Shown here: piece after piece, positions 10,015-22,684 of the stretch | Layout: every line of letters starts with the position of its first letter | Numbering within the stretch: the stretch's first letter is position 1 | Origin: Musa acuminata AAA Group | Taxonomy: Eukaryota; Streptophyta; Magnoliopsida; Zingiberales; Musaceae | Assembly: GCF_036884655.1 (NCBI RefSeq) | Contig: NC_088357.1 | Coordinates: 10,817,501 to 10,881,500 of the forward strand | Direction: 5' to 3' | DNA length: 64,000 nt | Position numbers and translations under genes: made by a program | Notes under the pieces: generated by a model | Databases searched by the model: none | What the model saw: only the letters and a program-made list of their open reading frames with translations | What the model was told of the DNA's origin: nothing

Positions 10015-13000
10015 ATGGGGTACCAACCTCACTTCCACCACCTCCACCACCACCACAACGGCGGCAACAACAATCACGGCGATGGCGCCTCCCACAACCA
10101 CCATCACCAAGTCGTCAACAGCCCCCGCTACACCGGATCCATGACTCGGCGGACTCACTCCTTCAAGCGCACCACCGGAAGCGGCGAGATCGAATTCCAG
10201 ATCAACTCCCCAAGGACGGCGTCCGCCGAAAACCCCGGGAGTCCCTTGGGGGAGGCAGCGGAGTCTCCGGTTGCGGCGGCCGCGGCGGCGGCGGGAGAGA
10301 AATTGCATGGCGGTGGGGTCGCCGTTCACCACCAGAACCTGCGGTTCCGGCTCGGTGTACCCATTCTGGGAAAGAAGCAGCTGGGCGCAACGGAGACGGG
10401 CTTGCGGGTCAGGAAGAAGGTCGCGAATTTCTTGTTCTTTGCTTTTTGTAGTCTTTGCATGGTGCTTGGGGCCGTGAAGATCTTCGCAGGCGGGTGGTTT
10501 TGGCTGCAAACAGCTGAGAAAGAAAGGAATTATCAGGTGATCTTCCACTCTTTACCATTTCAACGAGACTATTGTGGTTCTGGCAGCAAATCTTTTCTCT
10601 TCGTGACCTAATCATTAATGTCTTTGTTAATGCCGGTATAGCTTAAAGGATGTATCCTTCGATAACCGTATCCAAGCATTTGATGAAGCTTCTTTTTTTC
10701 TTTTTCTTCTTTTTCCTCTATGAACGATCTTGGATGCAAATTCAGATTCTTATGTGCTGTTCTGATAGTCTACCATCATATTAGCTTAAAAGTTGATTGT
10801 TTTTATGTAGCCTTCTATATAAAACAGGAGTAATTCTAGCATTGCTATTTATTATCTGTTTAGGAAATTATTTACTTAATATAGGTTGGCTTTTGTTCTA
10901 TTGAAATTTACTGTGTACAAAGAATGGTTGTTGCAGCGACAGTAGCTATTGATTCTTCAGTTGATTTGACAGATCTGGAAAATGATGCAACATATGATGT
11001 ATTAACTTTTAATCCTTGGATCAGCGACTCAACTACTTTCATCGAGTCAGTACACTTCTTTCATATATCAGGTTGGAATTGGTTAAAATCTATGCTTAAT
11101 GCAAGGAATGTCCAAAGTAAATGACCGAGACAAGACATTCAATCAACCTGAAGAAGTAGGTTTCTAGGGTTGTGCTTGGTGTACTCCTTGAGAGTAATTT
11201 AGACCACCCTTTGAACATGGGCTTTCAGGATTACCATCCTCCAAGATACAGCATGCCTGCTTGTACTCTGGTGGTTCTGCTACCTCAGCATGGACTCAAG
11301 ATATTATCATCTCAGACCATATAGAAAGAAAGCACCAAAGAGAGCAATGACCGGGGATTAAAAAGCAGAGGTAGTTAAAAAGACTTGGAGAACTTCCCAC
11401 TGAAAACTGCAAAATGTTATTTAACCCAATTAATGAGATGAAAGCACCAGTTAGATTGCAAATTTGAATGTTTGAAGTAAATATTACTTCAAATATTAAT
11501 GCTCCTGTCAAATTTCTTAATCTCAAATAGTTGTTATAGAATAAAAATCATAAGGATTGAGGTATATCTAAAGGGTTTCTTTAGATAAAACAGAAAAAAC
11601 AGAAAAAAAAATCATAAAAAACATAGCCCGTGAACTCCAGCATGCAGCCACACCCTCAGCTGGGTCCGATTGTCATGTGTGTATCCAAAGGGTTTCCTCC
11701 TATTATTACTCAAGCTCACTAGAGTCATGTCCCAGACTCTTAGCTGTAAGCAGCTATACAGTATCTTCCCTTTCTCAGACTATAAAGTGAGATAGTTAAG
11801 GCCAACTGAAGGTCACTTAGTTTGCCTCCAACATCTTACCAAAAAGGTGACCATGGTACATGTCACAAATGCACATATGCCAAACACCACTTTTAACCTA
11901 TAAAACACCACAATATCTATACTAGAATACAAGATCTATCATTATCCAAGGATTTTTAATTAATTACTTGTGGTTAGAAACTCATTGTTGCTCTTGATCT
12001 AAAGGACTTCTTTCATTGGGTCTTGGTTTTTGTTTGATTTTTGGAAAGCCTCAGAAGAAAAGTTCAGAAAAGCTATGAAAACTGAAATTCTAGGAACAGT
12101 TCCTAACATCAAAAGGTAATAATAGAACAAATGGCATAATTAGTTCAGCTTGTTCAGTCACAATTCTCAATGAACTCACTGGTGTTTAAAATCCTAATGC
12201 CTATAAATAGCAGCATTGCACTAATCTGCTTGAATCAGAGTACTTACTCTTTTGTGTTTGTATTTTTGAAGCAGGTCAGGAGAAACTTGAACTTCTGCTA
12301 GTTGACATAACCATCCCAAACTGGCCAATGCTTCAACTTTGACTGATAATTTGAAATGTTTGAACCAATTACGAGAACCATGATTGGAATTTTAACAACT
12401 TGGAAATCCATGAGAGCCAATGCATCTCATTTCTTTCACTCTGAGAGTCCCTGTTTAAATTATTGATATTGTAATGTATGTCAAATTCCCCAGATCATGT
12501 TTTGAACCATGAAGAGCTTACCATCTGATAGCATAGTTGTGATCTTGTCAGTTGTCATAATTATTGTAGTTTTTGTGACCTCTGTTAATCCATACATGTG
12601 GATTGTTGTTCTTGCTACTTCAATTTTTATATATCATTGATTCTCTCTGTACTTAAAGTTGCAATGAGAAGTTACTGAAACAATATGCTGAGAGTAAACA
12701 AATATATGGTACTTATAATTAAGTCTTATGATTACTAGGATCTCTCTGGCACTCAATCTGCTAGTTCAGAAGTTCAGATAACTAATACCCACAGGTATAG
12801 GGATGCAAGTGATAGTGAGCGAACACTGATGACTATCACATCAAGCAGCGGTTCCAGTGAAAATAGTGCAGTGGCAAGTTGCATTTCACACCAGTTCATC
12901 TTCTGTACTTTGCCTAATAGGCTATAAGTTAGTTAACCGTAAATTGTTTCCCTGTACACAGTACTCAGGTATATGGGCCAAGCCAAACAGTGAAAACTTC

Positions 13001-16000
13001 AGCCAGTGTATTGACCATACAAAAAAGAAGAGTAAGCTTAATTTTTTTTATTTATATGTTGGCCTAATATATTGATGAATGTCTGTTTTGTTCACTTACA
13101 TTTTTCTGTGATTTTATTTTCTCATCAATGAGTTATTAAAAGTTGTAATTGCTTCGCAGAGATGGATGCGAAAATAAATGGCTACATTCTAATAAATGCA
13201 AATGGAGGTTTGAATCAGATGAGATTTGGGGTCTGATTACATCTCTACCAGTTCAATTGGACTTGTGAAAGGCCATGCAGCCAAACTTATGTGTTTGTTT
13301 TCTAGAATGCAGATCTGTGATATGGTTGCTGTTGCAAAGATTGTGAAGGCGGCACTTGTTCTTCCTTCGCTTGACCATAACTCCTACTGGGCAGATGATA
13401 GGTATTTCATTGTTATTATTACTGGTTGATGCTGCTGGTAAATATTTTAGCAATCGCTTTCAGTGTTTTCACTGTACATTAAGTCTCATAATTTGCTTCT
13501 TTAATTTCTAGTGGTTTCAAGGATCTTTTTGATTGGAAGCATTTCATTGAGACCCTCAAGGATGAAGTGCATATAGTTGAAACATTATCAGCTTCCTATG
13601 CAAAGATTGAACCATTTATGAAAACTCCAATATCTTGGTCCAAGGTTGCATTGGTTCTTGAGCAAGAAAAATCATTATTATTTCATCACATGGAAAACAT
13701 AACTGGATTATTTTACTTATATTTCTGCAGGTCAATTACTATAAATCAGAGATTCTCCCACTTCTGAAACGACACAAAGTTATATATTTCACTCATACAG
13801 ATTCTCGACTTGCAAATAATGGACTTCCAAGCTCTATCCAAAAATTGAGATGTCGTGTCAACTACAGAGCACTCAAATATTCATCCACAATTGAGGAACT
13901 TGGAGCCACCTTAATTTCGAGAATGCGCAAAGGTGGAAGTCCATATCTTGCTCTCCATTTAAGGCAAGTTTTTTACCATTTCTAATGACATGAATTTAGC
14001 AATTTTGGGTAAGCAGAAGTTTCAGTTCTCTTTCTTGCAATATACATGAAGGTTTCTCTCCGTTTCTTGACAACCTTAACAAATCTTCCTAATTCCACGA
14101 TGCAAGAACATAGGATCCATATGGGAGGATACTTCCACATTTTGCACTGATCTTCTTCACTCTTTCTTAATCCTTGTTCTTCTGTATATACATTGCTTTT
14201 TGAAATTCTGATTCAGTTTAATTTTCTAGTCTTCAGTGACTGCTTCTAATGACCAGTGGGTTTTTATCTTCTTTTTCTTTTTTAGTCATATCCATTCCCA
14301 TGCAAAATTTGTATATTGAACTGAACTGTATCATATGCATACTTGATGCCAGAATAGTTATTAAATATCTTCTTATTTGTTAAAACTTCTTTTTTTTTTT
14401 CCTATTTTCAATGAATTTCTGAGTTAATTTGGAAGATTCTAAATGTATGCTCTTTAAACAATAGGCCACGTAAAGAAAATCAAACTATTATGATATTAAA
14501 TGCTATTTAATTAGATTAGGTGCTGTTGGTTATGTACATTAGTATATTGATCATATTTAAGAAACCATACATGTGGAAACACTATCATTCTTCTATGTTT
14601 TGGTGGGAATATTTTTCTAGCAATTGAAAGTGTATATAAAATAAAAGGCTTAATCATATTCTAATCTGATTGTGAGCAAAGTTTTTAATATGACCTGATG
14701 TACCAATTTACCGTGTGTCGTTATGCCAGTATGTATATAAAATAAAGGTTATTGGCTGGTGGAGGCCCTAAATTGGGGGATAAGTCCTGACTAGATGTAT
14801 CATCCGGTTTACTCTGGTCCGCATACCTGTAGGCTGTTACACCGGTAAATACTGCTTGTATCAAACTGGTGCCCGGGTAGAATTGCAAACCTTGGTTGTG
14901 AGAAATCACGAGTACAAAAATTTCTCAGTTTTTATTCATGAAACATTCGCTTTTGGTTTAGCCTACTTTAATTTTATATGTTCATAGTTCAACATTCAAC
15001 ACTAACACACCTATGATCCTTCTGTGGAGGAGAAGAGCTGCTGTTACTCACCTAAGTTCCTTCTCAAAGAGAAAAACTGCCATTTCTTACATAGCATAAT
15101 GTCATGGGAAGGCTGCAAAAGCAAAATGTAAGCTTGGAATCACTAATGATTTAGCATCAAGTTTTTGCTGGTTTTGTGCTAACTGTAGTCGATGTATTTC
15201 TCCTGTTTCTAAACATGAGCTACGCATGTTCCAAATGCCTACTGTCTATGTAATATGGATGTGGTCTCAACATAAAACACGTACGGTGTGAACATGAACT
15301 ATGTGGGCACTATATAAAAAATATTCTAATTACTCTTCTTTGAACTTTGCTTTAGTGGCCCAATTTCAGTGCCACATAGGTGTTTATCCGGTTAATATTT
15401 TCATCATATCATAAACATGAAATATCAAGAGTTTTTTATGGTATTTTTTAAAGTGTTATGGGCAGAGGAACTGTATTTTGTATGGTAGGTGAGATGCCAA
15501 GTTGATGAGTGTTCTGGATTATTCAACAGGTGGTGAAATGAAATAGACTCTGCCAAAAATGAGTAAGTAGTAATGCTTTCAAATTGCAGTATACTTTGAG
15601 TGAGTATATTGCTCATCAATCTGAATGCAGCTTTATGCACCCTCATGCAGTTGTTGTTGAAGTTACACAAGGTCAACACAATCTTCTCAGTCATTTTACA
15701 CAATCTATATATACTTCTGTCTGTGCTTTGTCCTTGACCTGTGTAACCAACCTAAGAGGCTTTTTGTGCTTATCATTTCTCATCCTTGTGTATTATGGAC
15801 TTTGTCAGAATTTCACTGTAATTGGTGCTATCCTTTTTGCTTCTTGCGATAAGCTCATTCATATGTAATCTTACATTCATCCTTCACAGTTTTTGATTCA
15901 CTAATATTGTTTTACAAATTCTTCTGGTCAACAGTTGTGTTCTACTTCCAAGGACTAAGTAATTTGGAGATATAAGTAGCTCTCTAGTGTACTTATTGGA

Positions 16001-17612
16001 ACATTTGAGATTCTTGCCACTACGTTCTAAATCGAGTAAAAGGAATCCAGTTTGGCTACCTAATTATTCTGCAGATTATTTAGCTGCTCTGTCCGTGCAT
16101 TGAGCTTTCTTCCTGTAAAATGTTATTCAGGGGACATCATCTGCTGATGTGAACTGTCTGTATTGTAGCATCTGTGAAAGTCCAAATAGATGTGAATGGA
16201 GAATTTAGTAAATCCTCTGCATGAATGTGAGCCTAGTTGTTTCCTCGAATTTTGATGCGAGTCTCTTTAATCTTTGGCAGATATGAAAAGGACATGTTGG
16301 CATTTACTGGTTGCAGTCACAATTTGACTCTTCAAGAAGGGGATGAACTTCGACAAATGCGTTATGGAGTAAGCCATTGGAAAGAGAAGGAGATCAATGG
16401 AACTGAGAAACGGAAGCTGGGTGGCTGCCCTTTGACGCCAAGGGAGACTGCCCTATTCCTCAAAGCTTTAGGATTCCCATCAAACACAAGAATATATTTG
16501 GTTGCTGGTGAAGCTTATGGAAATGGCAGTATGCAGTATTTGATAGATGACTTCCCAAATATTTTCTCCCATGCAACATTATCGTCAGAAGAAGAACTTA
16601 GGCCATTAAGGAATCACCAAAACATGCTTGCTGGATTGGACTATGTTGTTGCTCTTGAGAGTGATGTTTTCCTTTACACCTATGATGGAAACATGGCTAA
16701 GGCTGTTCAGGGTCATAGGCGTTTTGAGAACTTCAGAAAAACCATCAGCCCAGACAGGTAATAGATACATCATCCTCAATTTACATTTTAGATATTCTAT
16801 TGCAACCAACTTACTAGCAAATTGGATGAGCAACAGAGTTGGTGGTAATTTGATCAGTGTGCTTTTTGGAGGAGTGCATGTTTTGAACCAAAATTTAAAA
16901 ATTTTGTGTTTATGCAATTCCTGAATTACGAAGATCTGCATATAACATAAACAATGGATTTCTTTAGATTATTTTTCATGATGTTTGTATGGCAGGATGT
17001 CATCTACATTTTATGGTTTACCTTACATTAATGTTACAAAGTTCTCTTTCTCAAACAGTAGAGTTGTTTCACGTTCTGCATGTACAAGGAATTTGCCACA
17101 TGCTGGCCTTTCACATTTATAATTTCACTCTGTTCATTCTCAGGATCCTATTATCCTGTTTTTTGATATGATCAAGACACCATTATATTTTAATGCCTTT
17201 TTGAAATGATCATGATACCATTATATTTTTAATTTATTTTCATTTCACTTGTTGAACATAATCATAGGTATCATTTATCTTTATGATCACATATCTGCTC
17301 TTTCTCTTATCTTTTTTTATCATCCCGTCAGTTTTTCTGATATATAGGTTGCCTATTTAAAATCGGTATATGTATCACAGGTTGAACTTTATACAACTTG
17401 TCGACGAGTTTGATGAAGGGAATATTTCTTGGAAAAAATTCAGTTCAAAGGTGAGAAAACTACACGAGGACCAAACTGGAGGTCCATATATGAGGGAGCC
17501 CGGGGAAATTCCAAAGTTGGAAGAGTGCTTCTACGCTAACCCTCTACCAGGCTGCATATGCGAAAAGCACCAGAGGGGTGAACAAGACCTGGGATTCCAG
17601 GCACATCTGTAA
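10015..17612 (+). CDS. Plant O-fucosyltransferase family protein (GT106), Golgi type II membrane protein; 9 exons
   Basis: Exons: 10015-10536, 12739-12873, 12962-13031, 13160-13230, 13313-13401, 13512-13644, 13731-13963, 16281-16757, 17381-17612. Together they give 1962 bp (653 residues), all in phase. The His/Asn-rich cytosolic head ([12 protein letters not shown]) is followed by one membrane anchor at about residues 142-168 ([19 protein letters not shown]). The luminal domain has the family hallmarks: [79 protein letters not shown] and [17 protein letters not shown]. Such enzymes use nucleotide sugars (GDP-fucose, or UDP-rhamnose in the RRT relatives) to modify proteins or pectin. The acceptor is not predictable here. 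Introns 2 and 7 have GC donors (GCAAGT). The ATG at 10015 is the first in frame. Confidence 0.92.
14677..14894. mobile_element. hAT-like MITE of the GGTACCG family, diverged copy 2
   Basis: A 218-bp element inside the 2.3-kb intron 7 of the O-fucosyltransferase gene. It starts CAAAGTTTTTAATATG and ends TTGCAAACCTTG. Flanking 8-mers ATTGTGAG (14669-14676) and GTTGTGAG (14895-14902) match at 7 of 8 positions. The interior is much decayed, so this is an old copy. Confidence 0.6.
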
Positions 17613-18965
17613 GGCCGAGGAGATCCTGCTTCCTAAGATCAGATCAAGCGTAGGGGAATCGTCTTAAAGCGGTTGCAGTTGCTGAGCTCTTGTTTCCGAA
17701 GAAAGCCAAGCTCATTCTGGTGACGACGGAACAGCAATGCATCATCAAATGAATTTCTATATCGAAGTTACAGCCCTGAATAAAAGGAAGAATTACAGAA
17801 GAGTTATAATCAGAAGGTATAATGAAGGTAATGAAGCATTAGGAGCGAGTATTTACGCAGAGATGGGCCACAACATATTCTTGTCATTATTGTTATTATT
17901 CTTTTTAGTTTGTTACATAAGCAAAAGGCAAACCGGCACATGCTTACATATAAAAAAAAAATAAATAAATCAAATTAAATTTCCACTTTTGAAATTTGTT
18001 CCAATAGTTTGGTTTTCCTCTTCCTTTCATCTAAAATTTAATTTGTGGAGCAAAAACTTCGATTTATGGTTCCTACAACTTAGAATAGCTGTTGTTATTC
18101 ACAGGTTGTGCTCACTGAAGAGACATGCCAATGCTCCTTTTTCATTCAGTTATGGTACATTTATTCTCTCCATGGATGAGTTACTCGTTTGGAAAAGAAA
18201 TGGGTGATTCCCCTGAAAAATCCCTATTTATTTTTCACCTGCATGGTATTATTCCTCAGTTCACTCTGTATAATATATAATAACAAAGTTTTATATTTCT
18301 TATTTTCATGTATTTATTTATTTTTATTCAATAGATCTTGCCTAACCTGTGATTTTAAACCGGCGCAAAGTAATATTATATTTTATATGTTAGTAAACAA
18401 ACAATTTAAAATTTAAAAAAATAAAAATAAAAAAAATGTATGATTCATCAAATAAAATATTATTAGCATATTTTAAATACTAAACAATAAATTATAAAAT
18501 ACATTAATAAAATGTTAGTTATCGATAAACATAATGTCATATTTCAAGTGCCAAAATAACTTCAAAATATCAAAAATATTAAATGACACAAAAATATTTA
18601 TAAAAAGTTCACAATCCACAATATCTAGGTTAAATTGTTTTCATAGTCTCTTAAAACTATTGATTTTGCTTTGTGCACCGCAATGATGGCATTACTCTCG
18701 CATCAAACAACATGAGAAAGTTCACATCCACTCTTTCTGGAAGTGAATTGCATTTGGTAGAAGACAACATTTGAAGACTACCGAGAAATTTTTCTTCTTT
18801 TTGTCCACGACATCATCGACATGAAAAAAAATTCACTATTCCAGGAAGAAGAGAAGAGGAGAAATTTTTTTTCCCCTCACCACAAAATCATCCACGTGAA
18901 GAAGAATTACTATCCGATCCGAGGAAGAAGAGAAAAGAAGAAATGACTTCAGGTTATTTATATTC
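17613..18965. other. Intergenic region between convergent genes
   Basis: This stretch holds the 3' flanks of the O-fucosyltransferase gene (plus) and the MOB1 gene (minus). It is AT-rich with A/T homopolymers around 17950 and 18410-18450 that may serve as polyadenylation regions. No coding or structural signal was recognised. Confidence 0.6.
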
Positions 18966-21900
18966 TCAATGTGCTTGGATAATGGATTCAATTAGATCTC
19001 GCAGAGGGGCGAGCTCTCCCTCATCAATCAGGTGAAATTCCTGCATAAAAAGACAAATAAAATGCAAGAAATTAGAGCATTTGCAATTTTCAACTCATGG
19101 ATATTTGTGTGCATACTGCAACCAAGTATTGTTTCTGTGGTTGATCAACTTTTAGAGGAACCTTCTCTTCCAGCAATTAAGATTTAGTTGTTATGGTATC
19201 GACTTGATTCATACATTAACACTTCTTACGAGTCGGCCATAGTAATTTTTGTCATTGAGATTAGAAGCAGATACACGAGGCCAAAGTCAGCGGTTAAGTT
19301 GTCTGACTAAACCATAATGATGTGGCATAACCACTAAAGGTTCTTTTTCATTAAACAAGAAATTGTCCATGGTTTCATAGATTGAACCAAAAGCTAATGC
19401 ATTAGTACTGTTTTGTTACACTGTAACACATAATTAGTATTTTCATATTCTTACTACTATCAATCTGATACACAATTATTTATCTTCATTCATTCATTCA
19501 GATTCTCAATAGAAAGAGACCCTTTTTTTTTAACATTAGTAAATAAAGGATTCAGATAAGGAAACATTCTGAAAACAGTTAGTAGTGGCATTAGAGTAGC
19601 GTAATCACTAAATCGAGAATGCGGATACTAAGGAATGAGAATGTAGGGAATTGATATGCTGAAATCTTTTAAACATGCATATTAGTTCCAACCACAATAT
19701 CGTAATACATTGTTGCAAGGCAGATAAATATCCCGCCTTGGAGCCTTTCCAATTTTATAATCATTGATGAAGATAATGTTGATATCATACATGAATGCAT
19801 GCTTGTATTGAATTGAATGTTACAAATTGAGGAAAAAAAAAGAAGACAAATTCATATCTATCACAGGAACTAATGACCAAAAAAGTTTTGATGGATTCTA
19901 TGGATAATAAATTGAAAAAAAAAAAGACAAATTCATATCTATCATAGGAACTAATGACCAAACAATTTTTGATGGTTTCTGTGAATAAAAAGTACCAAAC
20001 ACAAAATAAGATCAGAAAAAGATATATTCAGGACAATCGATCCTCATATTTAGATTTTTTCACAAGTACTTTTGGGACTAATTTTCAATATGATCAAGAC
20101 AAGGAACTTACACATGTGAATAAGGTGAAGTGCTTGAAGCAGGTGTTGAGATGAGCTTCTTCCTTGAGACTCACGATTCTTTGGAAATGTGAATGATATA
20201 TATGAGCATATACCCGAAAGAGACGCTTAAAAATTGTTTTTACAACCTCACGGAAGTTGGGAGGAAATGGTACTCCTGAAGTGCAGCCAGTGTTGGTTAG
20301 AAGTGAAAAACAGTGAAAAGAAAAGCAATTTACATCCGAAGAGCATATACATTACCAAGCCTTTGGGGAAATATGGATTCATTATCTAGCTGTGCTTCAA
20401 TCCAGTCCATCAAATAATCAACATATTTTGGTGCAGAAACCTCAATTGGCTTTCTGATTTGAACTCCATCAGCCCACCTGTACTCAAACCTGCCGAGAAT
20501 AAACAATCAGCAGATTGAACTGTGGGAAAAATGGACATTTGACGATATCAACTTCTATTTTTGTTTGCACATCCAAAGAAGAATGCAACATAGGATGAGA
20601 AAGAGAGTTGATCAAGATTTATAAACAGAAGAATACTTTGGTCCTGCTGACATTGTTGGGCAGCTGGTTGGAGTACAAAATTCAGCAAGAGTGCCGTACA
20701 ATATATTTACTTGATTGAAGAAGTCAACAGCTGAAAGAAAAACGATTTCAGGGTATCAGAGTTATGAATCTAGAAGAGCAGCAATAGAAAAAGGTTCGAA
20801 GAAATAATTGGTTTGGAACATCTAATGGTCTAGTAGCAGTATGCACTGGCCGACAGCATTTAGAGTCCGAACTTACTATTGACAGCAAGCCATTCATTGA
20901 TGTCTTCTCCAGGCGGCAACCGAACAGCCTCCCTTAGGTTCCCACTCCCCAGAGTAGCATCAATGTGTCTTTTGAGTTGTGCACCCTATTTGGAAACATA
21001 AGAAGAAACTCAGAAGAATTTGGAAAAATTCTATACGAACGAGTCAGCAATATGTAACTTTGAATGCACCGATGCCAAAGAATAATTATGTGCTTATCAT
21101 TCAGTCATATAAGAGTTTAGATCATCAACAAACAAATATTTGAAAAATAAAAATAAAAATGAGTCAACTATTGAAGGTTTTCTTTTTTTCAGTACATGAT
21201 ATTAAGTAGAACAAAAAACCTTTTCAGCTTTGCAAGCAAGATTTTCCGTTCTCACCAAAGTGAGACAGCCTTCACACCGACGGAGATAAACTCTACAACA
21301 AATAGATGTGCCAATTCTTAGGTAGCGCTGGCAGCAGAGAACTACCGGACGTCATCTAAGGAGTTGTTCTTCGTCTTGGGAGGAGATATTTAAGATGTGG
21401 ATATTGTTTGGAGTCATCAGTACGATAACTAGCCATCAAACAAATCGACTGCAACGGGATATTTCGGTGAAGAAAGCAACAAAGAAAACACAAAACTCTA
21501 GTAGGACATTACGGAGCAATTCGATGTCTAAGCACTTGATTAGAAGATATAAATTATGTCCAAAGAGTTTCTTGGCCTATACTTTTTTTGACACCTAAAA
21601 CATTAGGTCTGTAAATTGATAAAATTATTAGCAAGCTGAAATGGACCATCAAGAATATGAAAAGGATAAAAACATTCTACGGATAGAATGGCACGTTCTC
21701 GGTTTTAGTTGGAGTTTCAGTTTCATAAATTTCAAATAAATTACATGAGAAAAAAAAATTAGGAGGTTGATAAAAAACACAACTAAGAAAAGATGCACAA
21801 TGCAGAGCATCTGAACCGCACACCGACCGGTACTCTTTGTTGCTTTGGATAATCCCTGAATCATCAAATTGACTTTAGTCTGAACTTAACACCACAAGCA

Positions 21901-22573
21901 CTAGGAAGATACATATACGTTAGAACATGTATACACTAAATGGTATCATCCTGTACAAATTGAGACAGCCAACGATGTCCAAGGATCGGATCACCGGAGA
22001 AGGGGATTTGATGTGAAGCACAAGAAATGAATTAAAAGATTATGCGAACATTCTCTAGATTTCCGGGTTGTGCTTTTACTCGCACCTATCAAGTAAATGA
22101 GGGCAGTTCAGCCCCTGAGAAAACAATTCTACATATCAAGAACTTTTACGTGATTTCCTTTGTTAAAGATGAGACATGGCACCTAACATCAATCCTATGA
22201 TGTGGGGTGGCACGCTGCGATCAAAATGTTAATCATCAAAACAGAAGATTTTATTACCTTATTTCCAGATGGAGCATTCTTTTTAGGCCGAAATGTCTTC
22301 TGATTCCTGCTCAAATAATCTCCAATTATATATACATAATAACCACAACAGAAGTAATCGAAAGGAACAAAAACCATATCAGCCTTGTACACAATAAAAA
22401 AAAAATTACCAACTTGACAATCCATTGTCGGCCAATCCTCCAAGAACAGAGATTCATTCCCATTGAGAATGACTATGAACGCATGAACACGGAGAACAAC
22501 AAATGGGAAGGGAAGAGAAAAGAAAGGATGACGGACGATCGACGCACCTGTTTCCGAGGCCGAAAAGACTCAT
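18966..22573 (-). CDS. MOB1: MOB1-family kinase activator; 7 exons
   Basis: Coding exons, 5' to 3' on the minus strand: 22573-22548, 22306-22258, 20985-20877, 20730-20637, 20489-20356, 20275-20112, 19040-18966. These give 651 bp (216 residues), the usual MOB1 length. The protein starts [19 protein letters not shown] and carries the conserved [34 protein letters not shown]-like (here FEYRWADG), [20 protein letters not shown] and HIYHSHFQ blocks. Zinc ligands are visible as the two Cys of CTPTSCP and the two His of HIYHSH. MOB1 binds and activates NDR/LATS-type (in plants SIK1/NDR) kinases controlling cell proliferation and cytokinesis. The C-terminus ends SIIQAH where plant homologues I know end in SIIVPY, and EFHLID replaces the usual EFGLID/EFALID. 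Confidence 0.95.
19845..20005. repeat. Tandem duplication of about 81 bp in the last MOB1 intron
   Basis: The block beginning GACAAATTCATATCTATCA at 19845 recurs at 19926 with a few substitutions and A-run length changes. It is a local duplication in an intron with no evident function. Confidence 0.8.
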
Positions 22574-22607
22574 CTTTGAGAAATTTGGTTGCTGCTGCTG
22601 CTGCTGG

Positions 22608-22684
22608 GGCTGCTCCTCCTCCTCTTCTTCTTCTTCTTCTTCTTCTTCTTCTTCTTCTTCTTCTCACCTCCTCCTCCTCCTCCC
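22608..22684. repeat. CTC/TTC trinucleotide microsatellite in the MOB1 5' leader
   Basis: On the plus strand CTC repeats flank about 13 units of TTC (about 22623-22664). This lies 35-110 bp upstream of the MOB1 ATG, so it is read as a GAA/GAG tract in the transcript leader or core promoter. GAGA-type tracts are common in plant 5' leaders. Confidence 0.85.

Noticed and set aside
10924..11124. 66-codon ORF in intron 1 of the O-fucosyltransferase gene, considered as an extra exon
   Set aside because: Exons 1 and 2 already join in phase, and the family has no need of extra sequence here.
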